DNA of 64,000 bases from Butyrivibrio sp. INlla16 (GCF_900104155.1 NZ_FMYB01000014.1:30357-94356), one strand, 5' to 3'; shown: positions 8,065-18,599, numbered from the stretch's first letter. Notes: generated from the letters alone by a model not told the origin. A program made the numbers and translations.

Positions 8065-9750
8065 ATGTATGAAAAAAGATTTGATCCTATGACAGGAAAA
8101 CCGCTTAACCCGGATTCTGTCAATCAGCAGGCTGAAAATCAACAGCCTGCCAATCAGCAACCAATCAATCAACAGACTTACGGAACACAGCAGACCTATG
8201 GACCCCAGCAGACTTACGGAATGCCGCAGAATAATGCTACCCAGCAGACCTACAGTGCGCCGCAGAATTACACATACGATCCTGCAGCAATCGAGAAGGC
8301 ACAGTCAGATAAGAACAAGAAGCTTGCTTATGTGCTTCTTGGAGTTTGCGCTGTTTTATTTATGGTAGTTCTTGGCTTTGGTGCGTTTACTGTCATGAAG
8401 TTTTTTGCTAAGAATTCTTCCGGCAGCGATGCAGATCAGAGAATAGAAGCAGAGTCAGAGGAGCCGGAAACCGATGAATTTGCTTTTGATGAAGAAGGTA
8501 CCACTGAGGAAGTTACAGATGAAAATGCTACTGATGAAGCTGCTATAGAAGAAGTGCCGGGGCTTCAAATGATAGAGGAACCTAACGCTGAAGATTTCCT
8601 GAGTGAAGATACGGATTCTTATACAGAAGAGGATTATACCCAGACTGGTTCTGCAGCGGAGACTGTTCCGGAAAATATCTACAATCTGTATACTGTTCAG
8701 TTGGGAGATGATACCTACCATATTCCTGCTAAATTAACTGATTTTCTTGAAAAGGGCTGGACTCTCCCGGATGAGAAGACAGCGCAGGAGGTCCTTGCCA
8801 ATCGTGAGATGGCCTCTGTTGAACTGTATTCTCCCGATGGCAGTAACAACTACTTAGACGTGGACGTTACGAATTTTGATGTTAATTCGCAGGCACTCAG
8901 AGACTGCTATGTTTCAAAAATAAGTCTTGATGACTATGTAACTGAAAAAACAGGCATAGAATTTAAATCCTATAATGGTGACTTGGTAGTTGGTAAGAGT
9001 ACCAGGGATGACATAATTGCTGCCGCGGGAGAGCCGAGTGACGTAATAGATAGCGCTGGCCATATATCGCTTTTCTATGAAGGAATAGCTGAGACATATC
9101 TTGGATCAGAGGTTATATATTATTTGGATGAAAACGATGTGCTGGACTATGCTGTTGTTCGAAGCGATAATGCTCCGGAAGATTTCGTAGCTACTGAGAT
9201 AAGTGATGAAGCACCTGCTTATCTTGACCAGTATGTGGCTCCTACATCTCTTGGAAATGATCCTTTCTCAGGTAATTACAAGCTTGATGGAGTACTTTAC
9301 AATCTTCCGACTCCTTTCTATGAGATCACTAATAATGGATGGGATTATCCCGGAAATCCTGATGAAATAGTTGAAGCGGGCCAGATGTATAGTGTTCGTT
9401 TCGACAAAGGTGACAGGAGCCTTTATGCAACGGTTTACAATCCCTCTGAAGAGGCTACATATCTTAAGTATTCGATGATCATCAGTGTCAGTGACCCGAG
9501 AGGTCTTAGTGCTAACGATTTAGAGTTCCCGGGAGGACTGTCCGGATCCATAACAGAGGAACAGCTTCTGACATATTTGGATAAAAACGGAATCACTAAC
9601 TATGACTATAACAAGGGACCCGGATGCTACCATATATATTTCGATCAGACCGGTAACGTCAGAAGTATGGCGAATGACTGGTATCAGATTTTTGCAGACG
9701 GAAATGAAATAATCGACATTGAAATGCAGAACTACGGATGGCTTAAGTAA
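8065..9750 (+). CDS. Single-pass membrane protein with Gln/Tyr-rich N-terminus and large exported domain
   Basis: 561 aa from the ATG at 8065, preceded by GGAGGAAA; the open frame extends further upstream without a ribosome site. Residues 1-70 hold low-complexity repeats of the QQTYG type. A hydrophobic segment of about 22 residues (starting LAYVLLGVCAVLF) follows near residue 85, then a very acidic linker, then two related blocks: each has an opening YxIPxx or YNLPTP strand followed by a GWxxP motif (GWTLP and GWDYP). The second half is therefore a duplicated domain outside the membrane. No enzymatic motif is seen. The N-terminal repeats resemble cytoplasmic tails of Firmicute membrane sensors. 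A terminator follows. Confidence 0.7.
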   Translation: MYEKRFDPMTGKPLNPDSVNQQAENQQPANQQPINQQTYGTQQTYGPQQTYGMPQNNATQQTYSAPQNYTYDPAAIEKAQSDKNKKLAYVLLGVCAVLFMVVLGFGAFTVMKFFAKNSSGSDADQRIEAESEEPETDEFAFDEEGTTEEVTDENATDEAAIEEVPGLQMIEEPNAEDFLSEDTDSYTEEDYTQTGSAAETVPENIYNLYTVQLGDDTYHIPAKLTDFLEKGWTLPDEKTAQEVLANREMASVELYSPDGSNNYLDVDVTNFDVNSQALRDCYVSKISLDDYVTEKTGIEFKSYNGDLVVGKSTRDDIIAAAGEPSDVIDSAGHISLFYEGIAETYLGSEVIYYLDENDVLDYAVVRSDNAPEDFVATEISDEAPAYLDQYVAPTSLGNDPFSGNYKLDGVLYNLPTPFYEITNNGWDYPGNPDEIVEAGQMYSVRFDKGDRSLYATVYNPSEEATYLKYSMIISVSDPRGLSANDLEFPGGLSGSITEEQLLTYLDKNGITNYDYNKGPGCYHIYFDQTGNVRSMANDWYQIFADGNEIIDIEMQNYGWLK

Positions 9751-9797
9751 GCGAAATAAAGATCATCAAGGAAGAGACTTATCATGTAAATGATACG

Positions 9798-9834
9798 AGA
9801 GACCTATACTATAAGGGTATGGGTCTCTTTTTTT
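9798..9834 (+). terminator. Rho-independent terminator
   Basis: A 12-bp stem AGAGACCTATAC/GTATGGGTCTCT with one G-T pair, then a run of seven T, after the membrane-protein gene. Confidence 0.85.
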
Positions 9835-9945
9835 GTAATCTATTTCTGAGATACAGCTTCTGCCGTTACTTCTGGGAATTTGTTTTGCCTGGTTTTTGGA
9901 ATTCAGCCAGGACTAGTCCAGTGGGCCTCCTAGTTCTCCTCCAGT

Positions 9946-10190
9946 AAAAAAGTAAATATCACAGCGTTTTTGCCATTTTGGTATACGTTTTCAGCACTTT
10001 TCAGAGCCTTCTGGCAAGTATTTGTAAATGAGAAGCCATTTTCAGCAATTTGGTACCCATGATTTCTCAAAATAGGTATACCAAAATGAAAAAATCGGTG
10101 TTCTATTTACTTTTCTCGTGAAAACACCCTCTAAAACCGCCCAAAATGTATACCAAAATAGGAAAAGCCCGCGTTTATTTACTTTTCCCA
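9946..10190. repeat. 72-bp-period palindromic repeat element, copy B (inverted relative to copy A)
   Basis: Forward units at 9952-9986 and 10024-10057, reverse units at 10075-10110 and 10148-10182, again with 37-bp spacers and an 18-bp centre. The inner part of copy B is nearly identical to the reverse complement of copy A, including the GGTACC-type unit and its spacer. It lies between the ends of two converging genes. The rest of 9835-10334 shows no gene I can support. Confidence 0.85.
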
Positions 10191-10334
10191 AGAATAACCA
10201 TGAATAACCATGAACATGTCGCGGGAATAGCGCCTGATCAGGATGCAAGTAGCATCGCGAACAAGCTAAACAAGAAGTGCATGAAAAAGCAGCACTTAAG
10301 CATAGCAAAAGTACTGCCGCGAACAAATCATACA

Positions 10335-11294
10335 TTACTCCAGATTCTCTGCGAAGTTGCCGAAAATCCTGATGTCGGTTACGGTGCACATCAGCGCCTC
10401 CATAACTCTGTTCATGTCCTCCATCATAAGGTCTCCCGTGAATTCCGCAAAAAACATATACTGCCACTTCTGCTCGGGAATCGGGCGGGACTCTAGCCTT
10501 ACAAGGTTTAGACCGTAGATTCTGAAAACCGTGAGCGCCTCGTGAAGTGCACCGGCCTTGTGCTCGGTTCTAAAGCTGATACATATCTTGTTTCTGCCCT
10601 CGCGAAGCTCCATTCTGGGAGATACAACCACAAATCTTGTGGTGTTGGTGCGGTTGGTATTGATACCTTCCTTGATGATCTTAAGGCCATAGATCTCGGC
10701 GGCACGCGATGAACAGATTGCAGCCTTGGTCTTATCTCCAAGCTCGGCAACCATTCTCGCACTGCCCGCGGTGTCAGCCTGCGGCACACGAACCCAATCC
10801 CTGTGCTCATTTAAAAACTGCTCGCACTGGAATATTCCCTGCTCATGTGAGAAAACTGTCTGAATATCAGACATCTCCGCATCCGGAAGAACCATCAGAC
10901 TGTGCTTTACCCTGACTGTGGTTTCGCCCACCATGTAGCACTCGTACTGAGCAAGCAGGTCATACACCTGGCGAATCGCACCGGTTGAAGAATTCTCTAT
11001 AGGAAGAACCGCGTAGTCAGCCGCTCCGCTCTTCAATGCTTCAAAAGTGTCCTCAAAGTGCACGAGTCCTTCGCTGTTTACATCTTTTCCAAAAAAATCA
11101 ATTGCAGCCATCTCGCTATAAGCACCGGGCTCACCCTGGTAGACTACCTTGGGGTTCTGCACAGGCTCCCTGACACCGGCAAGTGCGCTGTCCAAAAGCT
11201 CGCAGGCGCCGTCGCTCTCGCCGAGCTTTCGCTCCACGCGCTCACGGAGCTGGGTTATGTATTTTTCGTTGATTATCTGAATCTCGTCCATCAT
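10335..11294 (-). CDS. pheA: Prephenate dehydratase with ACT domain
   Basis: 319 aa. The catalytic domain runs from VYQGEPGAYSEMAA (about residue 51) to the TNTTRFVVV motif near residue 220, whose Thr-Thr-Arg-Phe is the active-site signature for decarboxylating dehydration of prephenate to phenylpyruvate. A regulatory ACT domain follows with HKAGALHEAL and LVRLESRPI, the phenylalanine-binding motifs, so feedback inhibition is expected. The first 45 residues are helical (IQIINEKYITQLRERVERK) and look like a short remnant of a chorismate mutase helix, too short for a full domain. The start overlaps the mfd stop as ATGA; an ATG one codon later is also possible. Confidence 0.93.
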   Translation of the reverse strand: MMDEIQIINEKYITQLRERVERKLGESDGACELLDSALAGVREPVQNPKVVYQGEPGAYSEMAAIDFFGKDVNSEGLVHFEDTFEALKSGAADYAVLPIENSSTGAIRQVYDLLAQYECYMVGETTVRVKHSLMVLPDAEMSDIQTVFSHEQGIFQCEQFLNEHRDWVRVPQADTAGSARMVAELGDKTKAAICSSRAAEIYGLKIIKEGINTNRTNTTRFVVVSPRMELREGRNKICISFRTEHKAGALHEALTVFRIYGLNLVRLESRPIPEQKWQYMFFAEFTGDLMMEDMNRVMEALMCTVTDIRIFGNFAENLE

Positions 11295-14200
11295 ACCTCC
11301 GACAAAACTTCCATCTTCTCCACAATCTCCTCCACATCCAAAAGCAGCTGTTTCTCGGCCTGCTTGGGATTATTGTCCTTCACATACTTATATAAGAACA
11401 GCGAATAGGATGCGGGGCGGAAGGTAATCTTACCCTCGCAGCTCTCGATAAATGCGGGGATGTTCTCCGCCTTGAGTCTTGCATTGTTGTTCATCTTGAT
11501 GGCAACCTCGCCGTTGCCGCCCTTAATCTCAAGGATGTAGAGTTTATGTGCCTTCTCGCGGACAAGCGATATTCTGATCAGATTGTCCACCGACTCAGGC
11601 AGCTCGCCGAAGCGATCCCTCAGCTCATCGCGCATATCATCGCGGTCGCCCTCGTTCTCGATTCCGGCAATTCTCTTGTATATCTCGAGCTTCTGCTCTT
11701 CATTAACAATATACTCACTCGGAATGAATGCATCAACATCGATATCGACACTTGTGGAAAAATCTTCCAGAAGGGCATCCTTCTCTTCGCCCTTCTTGCG
11801 TCTGACAGCCTCTCCGAGCATTTTGCAGTAAAGATCATATCCGACTGAAGCCATGTGTCCGGACTGGCTCTTTCCGAGAAGATTTCCGGCGCCTCTGATT
11901 TCAAGGTCTCGCATCGCAATCTTAAAGCCGGAGCCGAGATCCGTGAACTCACGAATTGCAGACAGCCTCTTTTCCGCAACCTCTCTCAGCATCTTGTTTC
12001 TCTTGTACATAAGAAAAGCGTAGGCGGTTCTGTTTGATCTTCCGACACGGCCTCTTAGCTGATAGAGCTGGGAAAGGCCCATCTGGTCGGAGTCGTGGAT
12101 AATCATCGTGTTTGCATTGGAGATATCAAGTCCCGTCTCAATAATCGTCGTCGAAACCAGCACATTTATCTCGCCGTCTATAAAGTCGTACATGATTCGC
12201 TCAAGCTCCGACTCCTTCATCTGCCCGTGTGCAAAGGAGACATTTACCTCGGGCACCAGCTTCTGAATTCTCGCCGCAACATCCGCGATGTCATTAACGC
12301 GGTTATAAACATAGTAGACCTGACCGCCGCGCGCCACCTCTCGGGCAATCGCCTCGCGCACCATCTCGTCGTTGTACTCGCAGACGAAGGTCTGAATCGG
12401 CTGTCTGTCCATCGGTGCTTCCTCAAGCACGCTCATGTCCCTGATTCCAACCAGTGACATGTGAAGAGTTCTCGGAATAGGCGTTGCGGACAATGTCAGC
12501 ACGTCCACATTTTCCTTGAGCTTCTTTATCTTTTCCTTATGAGTTACGCCAAATCTCTGCTCCTCGTCAACGACCAGGAGTCCCAAATCCTTGTAGACCA
12601 CATCCTTTGATAAAAGTCTGTGCGTTCCGATAACGACATCCACAAGACCTTTTCGCAGGTCTTCCACAGTCTTCTTCTGCTCGGACGCCGTCCTGAATCT
12701 GGACATCATATCGACTCTTACCGGGAAGTCCTTCATTCTCTCCGTGAAGGTATTGTAATGCTGCTGTGCCAAAATTGTTGTGGGAACAAGTATCGCCACC
12801 TGTTTTCCGTCCTGCACCGCCTTGAAAGCTGCGCGGATAGCAATCTCCGTCTTGCCAAATCCAACGTCTCCGCAGATAAGTCTGTCCATGATTCGCTCGG
12901 ATTCCATGTCGGCTTTGGTGTCCGATATAGCGGTCAGCTGATCTTCTGTCTCATCAAAAGGAAAGGCCTCCTCAAACTCCTGCTGCCAGACAGTGTCTGA
13001 ACTGAACTGATATCCGTTACTATTCTGCCTCTTCGCATAGAGCTCGACCAGATCGTCCGCGATCTCCTCAACCGCAGTCCTGACCTTATTCTTCGTGCGC
13101 TTCCAGTCGCCGGTTCCAAGCTTGTTGAGCTTCGGCTTTCTCGCCTTCCCATCGGCCCCGGCATCACCGCTCGCGTACTTCTGTATTACATTGAGGCCCG
13201 TCGCAAGCACATAGAGATTACCGCCGTCAGCATAGCTGATCTTGATGTAATCCCTGACCACCTTGTCGGTCTCAATCTTCTCAATTCCCTTGTAAATACC
13301 AAGCCCATGATCCTCGTGAACCACATAGTCGCCCACCGTCAGATCCGAGAAGCCCGAAATCTTCTCGCCGCTGTACTTCGACTTGGAATGCTTTCTCTTT
13401 TTCTTCTTATGCTCCGTGAAAATATCGCTCTCTGAAATCACCGCGAATTTCAAGTCGGTATACTCAAACCCCTTGAGGATTCTGCCGTAGTAGGTCATTA
13501 TCTCCCCGGGCTGAAGCTCGCGCATCGGATTCTCACTGTAAAAAGCGGTAACGCTCTGGTCTCGAAGATCCTCGACAATTCTCTTGGCTCTCGTGCGGGA
13601 TCCTGAGAGGATAAGCACCCGGTAACCATTTTTCGCAAAGCCCTTGAGGTCGTGTACCAGCGACTCAAAGCTGTTGTTATAGGGTGCTATGCTTCTTGCG
13701 TGTACCTCGGTGCTGATATCGGGCTCAAACTCGTTCAGTCCCTTGGGAGCTGCAAGCGCCGAGAGCATTATGCGTCTGGTGCTCTTCATCCTCGCGATGC
13801 ACTCGTCCTTCGAATACAGAAGGTCCATCTGAGACGGCAGCGCATAGCCGTTCTCTGACCTGTGGATCATGCTCTCCCTGAATTCGTTCTCCACCGCCGA
13901 TGCGTGCTCAAGCACATGGAGCGGTTCATCTATGAAAACACAGGATTTTCCGGCAGGGAAAAGCTCCAGGAAAGTCACGGTCTCATCGTAAAAATATCTT
14001 ATATAACTCTCGAGATTCACCTCTAGTTCAAGCTCTGTCAGCTCTTCCTTAAGTTCCTCGAATGAAGTCTTTATGCGGTGCGCCGCCTCAGTCTTGAATT
14101 CCTCGCGAAGCTTTTCATAGACGAGCTTCGTCTCGGCCTCCATCTTTTTAAGGCCCTTCGTCTTTTCATCATCCGTCAGGATAATCTCGGCCGCGGGATA

Positions 14201-14860
14201 AATTTCAATCGATTCGAGTTTGTCTATCGACCTCTGCGTCATGATATCGAAGCTTCTGATGTTCTCGACTTCATCGCCCCAGAGCTCAATTCTGTAGGGA
14301 TTCTCTTCTGTCAGATCGAACACATCGATGATATCGCCCCTTACGGAAAATTCGCCCGGAGCTCCCACCTGATAGACGCGGTTGTATCCGATCCTTGTGA
14401 GGATCTTCGCTACCTCGCGCTCGTTAACAGGTTTTCTCTTATCTATTTTCAGAATGTTATTCTTGATTATATCTATGGGAATCTGCGGCGTCATCAGACT
14501 TGAGAAGGTTGTGACCACAGTAACGGGACGCCCTTCGATGAGGCGCCTCAAACATTTTATCCTCTCCCTGACGATTTCGTTGGAGTGAACATCTGCCTGG
14601 TAGAATATCAGATCCTTCGCGGGATAAACGGTGACATTTCGGTCGTAAAATCTGTAATCCTCACAGATCTCCTTAACCCGAAGGTCGCTGTAGGTCACGA
14701 TTATCCTGTACTTGAAGTCCTGCGCAAGTCCGCTGATGAAATGGAGTTTCTGAGAATCCATACAGCCGGAGACCTCCGCGCAGGCGAAAGGCTTTTCCAG
14801 ATACTTATTTAGTTTGGTAAATGCCTCCAGTTCTGAAAGAGGCGCTTCGATTGCTCGCAT
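11291..14860 (-). CDS. mfd: Transcription-repair coupling factor Mfd
   Basis: 1189 aa, full length. An N-terminal UvrB-like region is followed by the RNA-polymerase-interaction domain (GDYVVHEDHGLGIYKG, about residue 510), then a RecG-like SF2 translocase with Walker A GDVGFGKTEIA and box II VVDEEQRFG, motif QLRGRVGR, and the C-terminal UvrA-binding regulatory domain. It removes RNA polymerase stalled at lesions and recruits UvrA. The gene is eight bases from pth and overlaps pheA, within a long minus-strand run. The pth-mfd order is common in Firmicutes. Confidence 0.97.
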   Translation of the reverse strand: MRAIEAPLSELEAFTKLNKYLEKPFACAEVSGCMDSQKLHFISGLAQDFKYRIIVTYSDLRVKEICEDYRFYDRNVTVYPAKDLIFYQADVHSNEIVRERIKCLRRLIEGRPVTVVTTFSSLMTPQIPIDIIKNNILKIDKRKPVNEREVAKILTRIGYNRVYQVGAPGEFSVRGDIIDVFDLTEENPYRIELWGDEVENIRSFDIMTQRSIDKLESIEIYPAAEIILTDDEKTKGLKKMEAETKLVYEKLREEFKTEAAHRIKTSFEELKEELTELELEVNLESYIRYFYDETVTFLELFPAGKSCVFIDEPLHVLEHASAVENEFRESMIHRSENGYALPSQMDLLYSKDECIARMKSTRRIMLSALAAPKGLNEFEPDISTEVHARSIAPYNNSFESLVHDLKGFAKNGYRVLILSGSRTRAKRIVEDLRDQSVTAFYSENPMRELQPGEIMTYYGRILKGFEYTDLKFAVISESDIFTEHKKKKRKHSKSKYSGEKISGFSDLTVGDYVVHEDHGLGIYKGIEKIETDKVVRDYIKISYADGGNLYVLATGLNVIQKYASGDAGADGKARKPKLNKLGTGDWKRTKNKVRTAVEEIADDLVELYAKRQNSNGYQFSSDTVWQQEFEEAFPFDETEDQLTAISDTKADMESERIMDRLICGDVGFGKTEIAIRAAFKAVQDGKQVAILVPTTILAQQHYNTFTERMKDFPVRVDMMSRFRTASEQKKTVEDLRKGLVDVVIGTHRLLSKDVVYKDLGLLVVDEEQRFGVTHKEKIKKLKENVDVLTLSATPIPRTLHMSLVGIRDMSVLEEAPMDRQPIQTFVCEYNDEMVREAIAREVARGGQVYYVYNRVNDIADVAARIQKLVPEVNVSFAHGQMKESELERIMYDFIDGEINVLVSTTIIETGLDISNANTMIIHDSDQMGLSQLYQLRGRVGRSNRTAYAFLMYKRNKMLREVAEKRLSAIREFTDLGSGFKIAMRDLEIRGAGNLLGKSQSGHMASVGYDLYCKMLGEAVRRKKGEEKDALLEDFSTSVDIDVDAFIPSEYIVNEEQKLEIYKRIAGIENEGDRDDMRDELRDRFGELPESVDNLIRISLVREKAHKLYILEIKGGNGEVAIKMNNNARLKAENIPAFIESCEGKITFRPASYSLFLYKYVKDNNPKQAEKQLLLDVEEIVEKMEVLSEV

Positions 14861-14867
14861 TTTTACC

Positions 14868-15443
14868 TCATTCTGGTTTGTATCCGTTCCACTTATTCAT
14901 AGCACTGCTGACGCCATCTTCCATGATCACTCGGACGGCGTCGGCTGCGTGGTCCATTGCTTCCATAACAAGAGCTGTGTCCTCGTCGTCGAAGTGTCCG
15001 AGAACCCAGTCTGCAAGGTCTATGCGGGGTGGCTTCTTGCCGACTCCGACTCTGACACGCGCGAACTCATCGTGGCCGAGCTGCGCGATTATATTCTTAA
15101 GACCGTTGTGACCGCCGGCACTGCCGCTGGGGCGCACTCTGATGCGACCGGGATCAAGGTCGATGTCGTCGGAGAGCACGATGAGCTCAGTCTTCGTATC
15201 GATCTTGAAGTAGTCCGCAACGGGCCTTATGGATTCTCCGCTGAGATTCATGTAGGTCAGGGGCTTTAGAAGGATTACCTTTTCGGAGCCGATTCTGCCC
15301 TTTCCGTACATACCCTTGAACTTCATCTCGGTCAGGTCTATATCATATTTTTCTGATAAAACATCTATTACGCCAAAGCCAACGTTGTGGCGGGTGGCGT
15401 TGTATTTTCGCTCGGGGTTTCCGAGGCCTGCGATTAAATACAT
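14868..15443 (-). CDS. pth: Peptidyl-tRNA hydrolase
   Basis: 191 aa from the ATG at 15443, chosen because it begins the family N-terminus MYLIAGLGNPE and has GAGG at seven bases; the frame is open for 24 codons upstream. The catalytic His lies in NATRHNVGF (His near residue 19), and LLKPLTYMNLSG and SDDIDLDPGRIR are further signature segments. It recycles tRNA by cleaving peptidyl-tRNA released from ribosomes. Length matches the family. Confidence 0.95.
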   Translation of the reverse strand: MYLIAGLGNPERKYNATRHNVGFGVIDVLSEKYDIDLTEMKFKGMYGKGRIGSEKVILLKPLTYMNLSGESIRPVADYFKIDTKTELIVLSDDIDLDPGRIRVRPSGSAGGHNGLKNIIAQLGHDEFARVRVGVGKKPPRIDLADWVLGHFDDEDTALVMEAMDHAADAVRVIMEDGVSSAMNKWNGYKPE

Positions 15444-15555
15444 AAAAATCCTCATTCGGCGCTGAGCGCCACCTTTTATAATTAAATAAGGAGCAACGAA
15501 TTCGTCGCTCCCCATATATTAGCACAATTATTCTTTTTGTAGTATAAAAACCCGC

Positions 15556-15876
15556 TTAGAAAAGACTTCCCACTCCTGTAGGTGCGGCTTCGTTCTCAAT
15601 CGGTCTTGAATCGATCACTTCGTCTGAAGCCTCATCGTAAGCCTTCAGAATGGTATCCTGAAGCAGCCTTCTCGTATCTGAATTAATCGGATGAGCGATG
15701 TCACGATACTCTCCATCGACTGACTTTTTGCTGGGCATTGCGATAAACAAACCCTTGTCGCCCTCGATCACCTTGATGTCATGAACAACGAACTCATTGT
15801 CAATGGTGATTGAAACGATGGCACGCATTTTACCCTGCTTTGCAACTTTTCTGACACGAACATCTGTAATATTCAT
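15556..15876 (-). CDS. spoVG: SpoVG septation/RNA-binding regulator
   Basis: 106 aa with the family N-terminus [20 protein letters not shown] and the central [10 protein letters not shown] and [13 protein letters not shown] segments. SpoVG binds nucleic acid and affects asymmetric septation and gene expression in Firmicutes; here it supports a spore-forming lineage, although non-sporulating relatives also keep it. The ATG at 15876 is preceded by a purine-rich AAAGGGGG. It lies between glgD and pth. Confidence 0.96.
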   Translation of the reverse strand: MNITDVRVRKVAKQGKMRAIVSITIDNEFVVHDIKVIEGDKGLFIAMPSKKSVDGEYRDIAHPINSDTRRLLQDTILKAYDEASDEVIDSRPIENEAAPTGVGSLF

Positions 15877-15916
15877 CCTGCTTTGTCCCCCTTTTAGAAA
15901 TGTAAAAAATGAATAC

Positions 15917-17035
15917 TTAGATTACATACCTCTCATTGTTTTCTACCACTATTTTTATACCGTTCTCTCCCTTGTAATAGGAGTTCGCCTGGATAGTACC
16001 ATGGCTCTCGACGATACAATTCTCAATGTGCGTGTTATCTCCGATGTAAACATCGTTCAGAATAATCGAATTCTTGATATAGCAGTTATTTCCGATGAAT
16101 GCACCCTTGAAAATAACCGAATCCTCAACCATTCCGTTTATGATACAACCGCTGGAGATAAGACTGTTGGCAACCTTGACGCCCACATTGTACTTTGCGG
16201 GAGGAAGGTCCACAACCTTGGTGTAAACACCCGGGTACTCGTTGAAGAAATAATTTCTAACTTCAGGCTTCAGGAAATCCATGTTGGTTCTGAAGTAATC
16301 CTCAACGGAAGCGATGTTGTTCCAATAGGACTTAAGCTTGTAACCGTAGATTCTCTTCATATCCTTGTAACGAACCAGGATATCCCTAACGAAATCGAAT
16401 CTCTCCTCGGTCTGCGCTTTTTCTATGAGCTCTATGAGCTGACGTCTTCTGATGACATATATACCGCAGGAAATCGTGTTGGATCTGGCCACTACCGGCT
16501 TCTCCTCGAACTCCTCGATACGGCTCTCCTCATTCATACGGATGGTTCCGAATCTCTCGGTATCGATGTCTGCCGGCACATCCTTGCATACAACAGTGAT
16601 GTCAGCCTGCTTATCGATGTGGTACTCAAGGAGCTTGTTGTAATCCATCTTGTACACGCAGTCACCGGAGGTGATAACCACATAGGGTTCATGACAGCTC
16701 TTTAAAAAGCTGAGGTTCTGCGCAATGGCATCCGCCGTTCCTCTGTACCAGAGATTTCCGTTTGCCTTGGCTGCGGGAGTGAATACGTAAAGACCTCCCT
16801 GCTTACGTCCGAAGTCCCACCACTTCGATGATGACAGGTGGGTGTTAAGGCTTCCTGCATTGTACTGCGTGAAAACCGCCACCGTCTGAATGTGGGAGTT
16901 CGTCATATTGCTAAGTGCAAAATCTATGCTTCTGTAAAATCCGGCCACTGGCATAGCACAAACTGCTCTGTTCTTAGAAAGCTCATGCATGCGGTTACTT
17001 CCACCACCGGCAAGAATAATTCCAATCGCTCTCAC
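15917..17035 (-). CDS. glgD: Glucose-1-phosphate adenylyltransferase subunit GlgD
   Basis: 372 aa starting with GTG at 17035. The nucleotidyl-transferase core begins [19 protein letters not shown] and differs from catalytic GlgC in the binding loop, as usual for the regulatory GlgD subunit. The C-terminal 80 residues have hexapeptide left-handed beta-helix repeats (for example [22 protein letters not shown] runs). GlgD forms a hetero-oligomer with GlgC and modulates ADP-glucose synthesis for glycogen. Its GTG start overlaps the glgC TAG stop by one base, which implies coupled translation. Confidence 0.95.
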   Translation of the reverse strand: MRAIGIILAGGGSNRMHELSKNRAVCAMPVAGFYRSIDFALSNMTNSHIQTVAVFTQYNAGSLNTHLSSSKWWDFGRKQGGLYVFTPAAKANGNLWYRGTADAIAQNLSFLKSCHEPYVVITSGDCVYKMDYNKLLEYHIDKQADITVVCKDVPADIDTERFGTIRMNEESRIEEFEEKPVVARSNTISCGIYVIRRRQLIELIEKAQTEERFDFVRDILVRYKDMKRIYGYKLKSYWNNIASVEDYFRTNMDFLKPEVRNYFFNEYPGVYTKVVDLPPAKYNVGVKVANSLISSGCIINGMVEDSVIFKGAFIGNNCYIKNSIILNDVYIGDNTHIENCIVESHGTIQANSYYKGENGIKIVVENNERYVI

Positions 17036-18306
17036 TACCTATCACCTGCCTTATCCAATGTTCTTCCGCTATCCAGACTTCCGTCGGGATAGTCCTTTTC
17101 GGTAGTTACTCCGGAGATCATCGTGTTCTTTCCTACGGATACACCGCTCGGAACAACTGACTTCTCTCCGATTGTTACGATTCCGTCTCTGTAAATTCCG
17201 GGCTTAGTCTCGTTCGGAACCTCGTCGCCCTCACCGAGTCTTACGTTGTTACCAATCTCAACATGCTCGGCAATTACAGCCTTCTCAATATTACAATTTT
17301 CACCGATGACGGTTCCGTTCATGATGATGGAATGGCTCACGATCGTGCCTCTTCCTATCTTAACTCCGCATCCGATTACGGAGTTGTGTACCTCGCCGTA
17401 GATCTCCGAGCCCTCGCCGATGATACTCCTTGAGGTGGAACTCTCGGGACCAAGATACTGCGGAGGCTGAACCTCGTTCCTCGTGTAGATCTTCCAATAC
17501 TCCTCGTAGAGGTTGAACTCCGGAACGATATCGATGAGCTCCATATTGGCCTCCCAGTATGATGTAAGAGTTCCTACATCCTTCCAGTAGCCGTCGAATT
17601 CATATGCGTAAAGGGACTGACCCTTCTCCTTACAATAAGGAATGATGTGCTTACCAAAATCGAGACCGGGCTGATCCTGGTTTGTAATAAGCGCTTCCTT
17701 CAGCGATTCCCATGAGAAGATATAGATACCCATGGAAGCAAGGTTTGATCTGGGCTTCTCGGGTTTCTCCTCAAAGTCCACAATTTTCCTGTCCTCATCG
17801 GTAATCATAATGCCGAATCTGCTGGCCTCCTCGATCGGCACGGGCATAACTGCGATAGTAACATCTGCGCCGTTAGCCTTATGAAAATCGAGCATTGTCT
17901 CGTAATCCATCTTATAGATATGGTCTCCAGAAAGGATGAGAACATAATCCGGATGGTAATTCTCCATATACTCAAGGTTCTGGAAAATAGCATTCGCAGT
18001 ACCTGTATACCACTCACTGTTCGCACTCTTCTCGTACGGAGGCAGAATGGTAACGCCACCGATATTACGGTCAAGATCCCACGGAATACCGATTCCGATA
18101 TGCGAATTAAGACGCAGCGGTCTGTACTGTGTAAGTACGCCCACTGTATCTACACCTGAATTAATGCAATTACTGAGTGGAAAATCAATGATGCGGTATT
18201 TACCGCCAAATGAAACTGCCGGTTTCGCCATCTTGGATGTAAGCACACCAAGTCGGCTGCCCTGTCCGCCTGCCAGTAGCATGGCAATCATCTCTTTTTT
18301 TATCAT
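17035..18306 (-). CDS. glgC: Glucose-1-phosphate adenylyltransferase GlgC
   Basis: 423 aa. The N-terminus [18 protein letters not shown] carries the intact nucleotide-binding loop and [18 protein letters not shown] the substrate lysine region; [12 protein letters not shown] and [11 protein letters not shown] are further catalytic motifs. The C-terminus has left-handed beta-helix repeats. It makes ADP-glucose from glucose-1-phosphate and ATP, the committed step of glycogen synthesis. First gene of the minus-strand run that continues to pheA. The 18307-18505 stretch upstream holds its untranslated leader and no gene. Confidence 0.96.
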   Translation of the reverse strand: MIKKEMIAMLLAGGQGSRLGVLTSKMAKPAVSFGGKYRIIDFPLSNCINSGVDTVGVLTQYRPLRLNSHIGIGIPWDLDRNIGGVTILPPYEKSANSEWYTGTANAIFQNLEYMENYHPDYVLILSGDHIYKMDYETMLDFHKANGADVTIAVMPVPIEEASRFGIMITDEDRKIVDFEEKPEKPRSNLASMGIYIFSWESLKEALITNQDQPGLDFGKHIIPYCKEKGQSLYAYEFDGYWKDVGTLTSYWEANMELIDIVPEFNLYEEYWKIYTRNEVQPPQYLGPESSTSRSIIGEGSEIYGEVHNSVIGCGVKIGRGTIVSHSIIMNGTVIGENCNIEKAVIAEHVEIGNNVRLGEGDEVPNETKPGIYRDGIVTIGEKSVVPSGVSVGKNTMISGVTTEKDYPDGSLDSGRTLDKAGDR

Positions 18307-18505
18307 GTTAAGACCTCGTTGTCATAAAAAATATAGAATTTCCTATGAAGTAATATAGTTCCCGCGGTCTATGATCGTGGCTTTTCTATGCCCCCACATA
18401 AACCACCATTTAAAGTATATCACACTAATTATTTAAAGGGAACGAGTTTACAAAAATCATGCTGAGTTTTTCTCAAGATTTGGGAGGTATTTCGGGGGAA
18501 GGATT

Positions 18506-18534
18506 TTGACACTTCTTCCTATTAGATGTATTTT
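18506..18534 (+). promoter_or_regulatory. Sigma-A-type promoter for murC
   Basis: TTGACA at 18506 and TATTTT at 18529 separated by 17 bases, upstream of murC on the same strand. Confidence 0.6.
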
Positions 18535-18550
18535 TATAGAAAAGAGGAAT

Positions 18551-18583
18551 CCCCTCATCCGGCGCGAAGCGCCGGATGAGGGG
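18551..18583. repeat. Perfect 15-bp-stem hairpin in the murC leader, variant of the dispersed repeat
   Basis: CCCCTCATCCGGCGC, loop GAA, then the exact complement. It shares CCCCTCATCCG with the repeat copies at 28404 and 28924. It lies between the murC promoter and ribosome site, so it will form in the transcript leader 17 bases before the start codon. Confidence 0.8.
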
Positions 18584-18599
18584 ACACGAAAGGACACAT

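Noticed and set aside
10042..10467. 141-codon minus-strand frame between repeat copy B and pheA.
   Set aside because: Runs through the repeat and the end of pheA in another frame; no start signal and no family likeness.
15797..16705. 302-codon open frame on the plus strand.
   Set aside because: Antisense of glgD and of the spoVG start; composition is that of a shadow frame.
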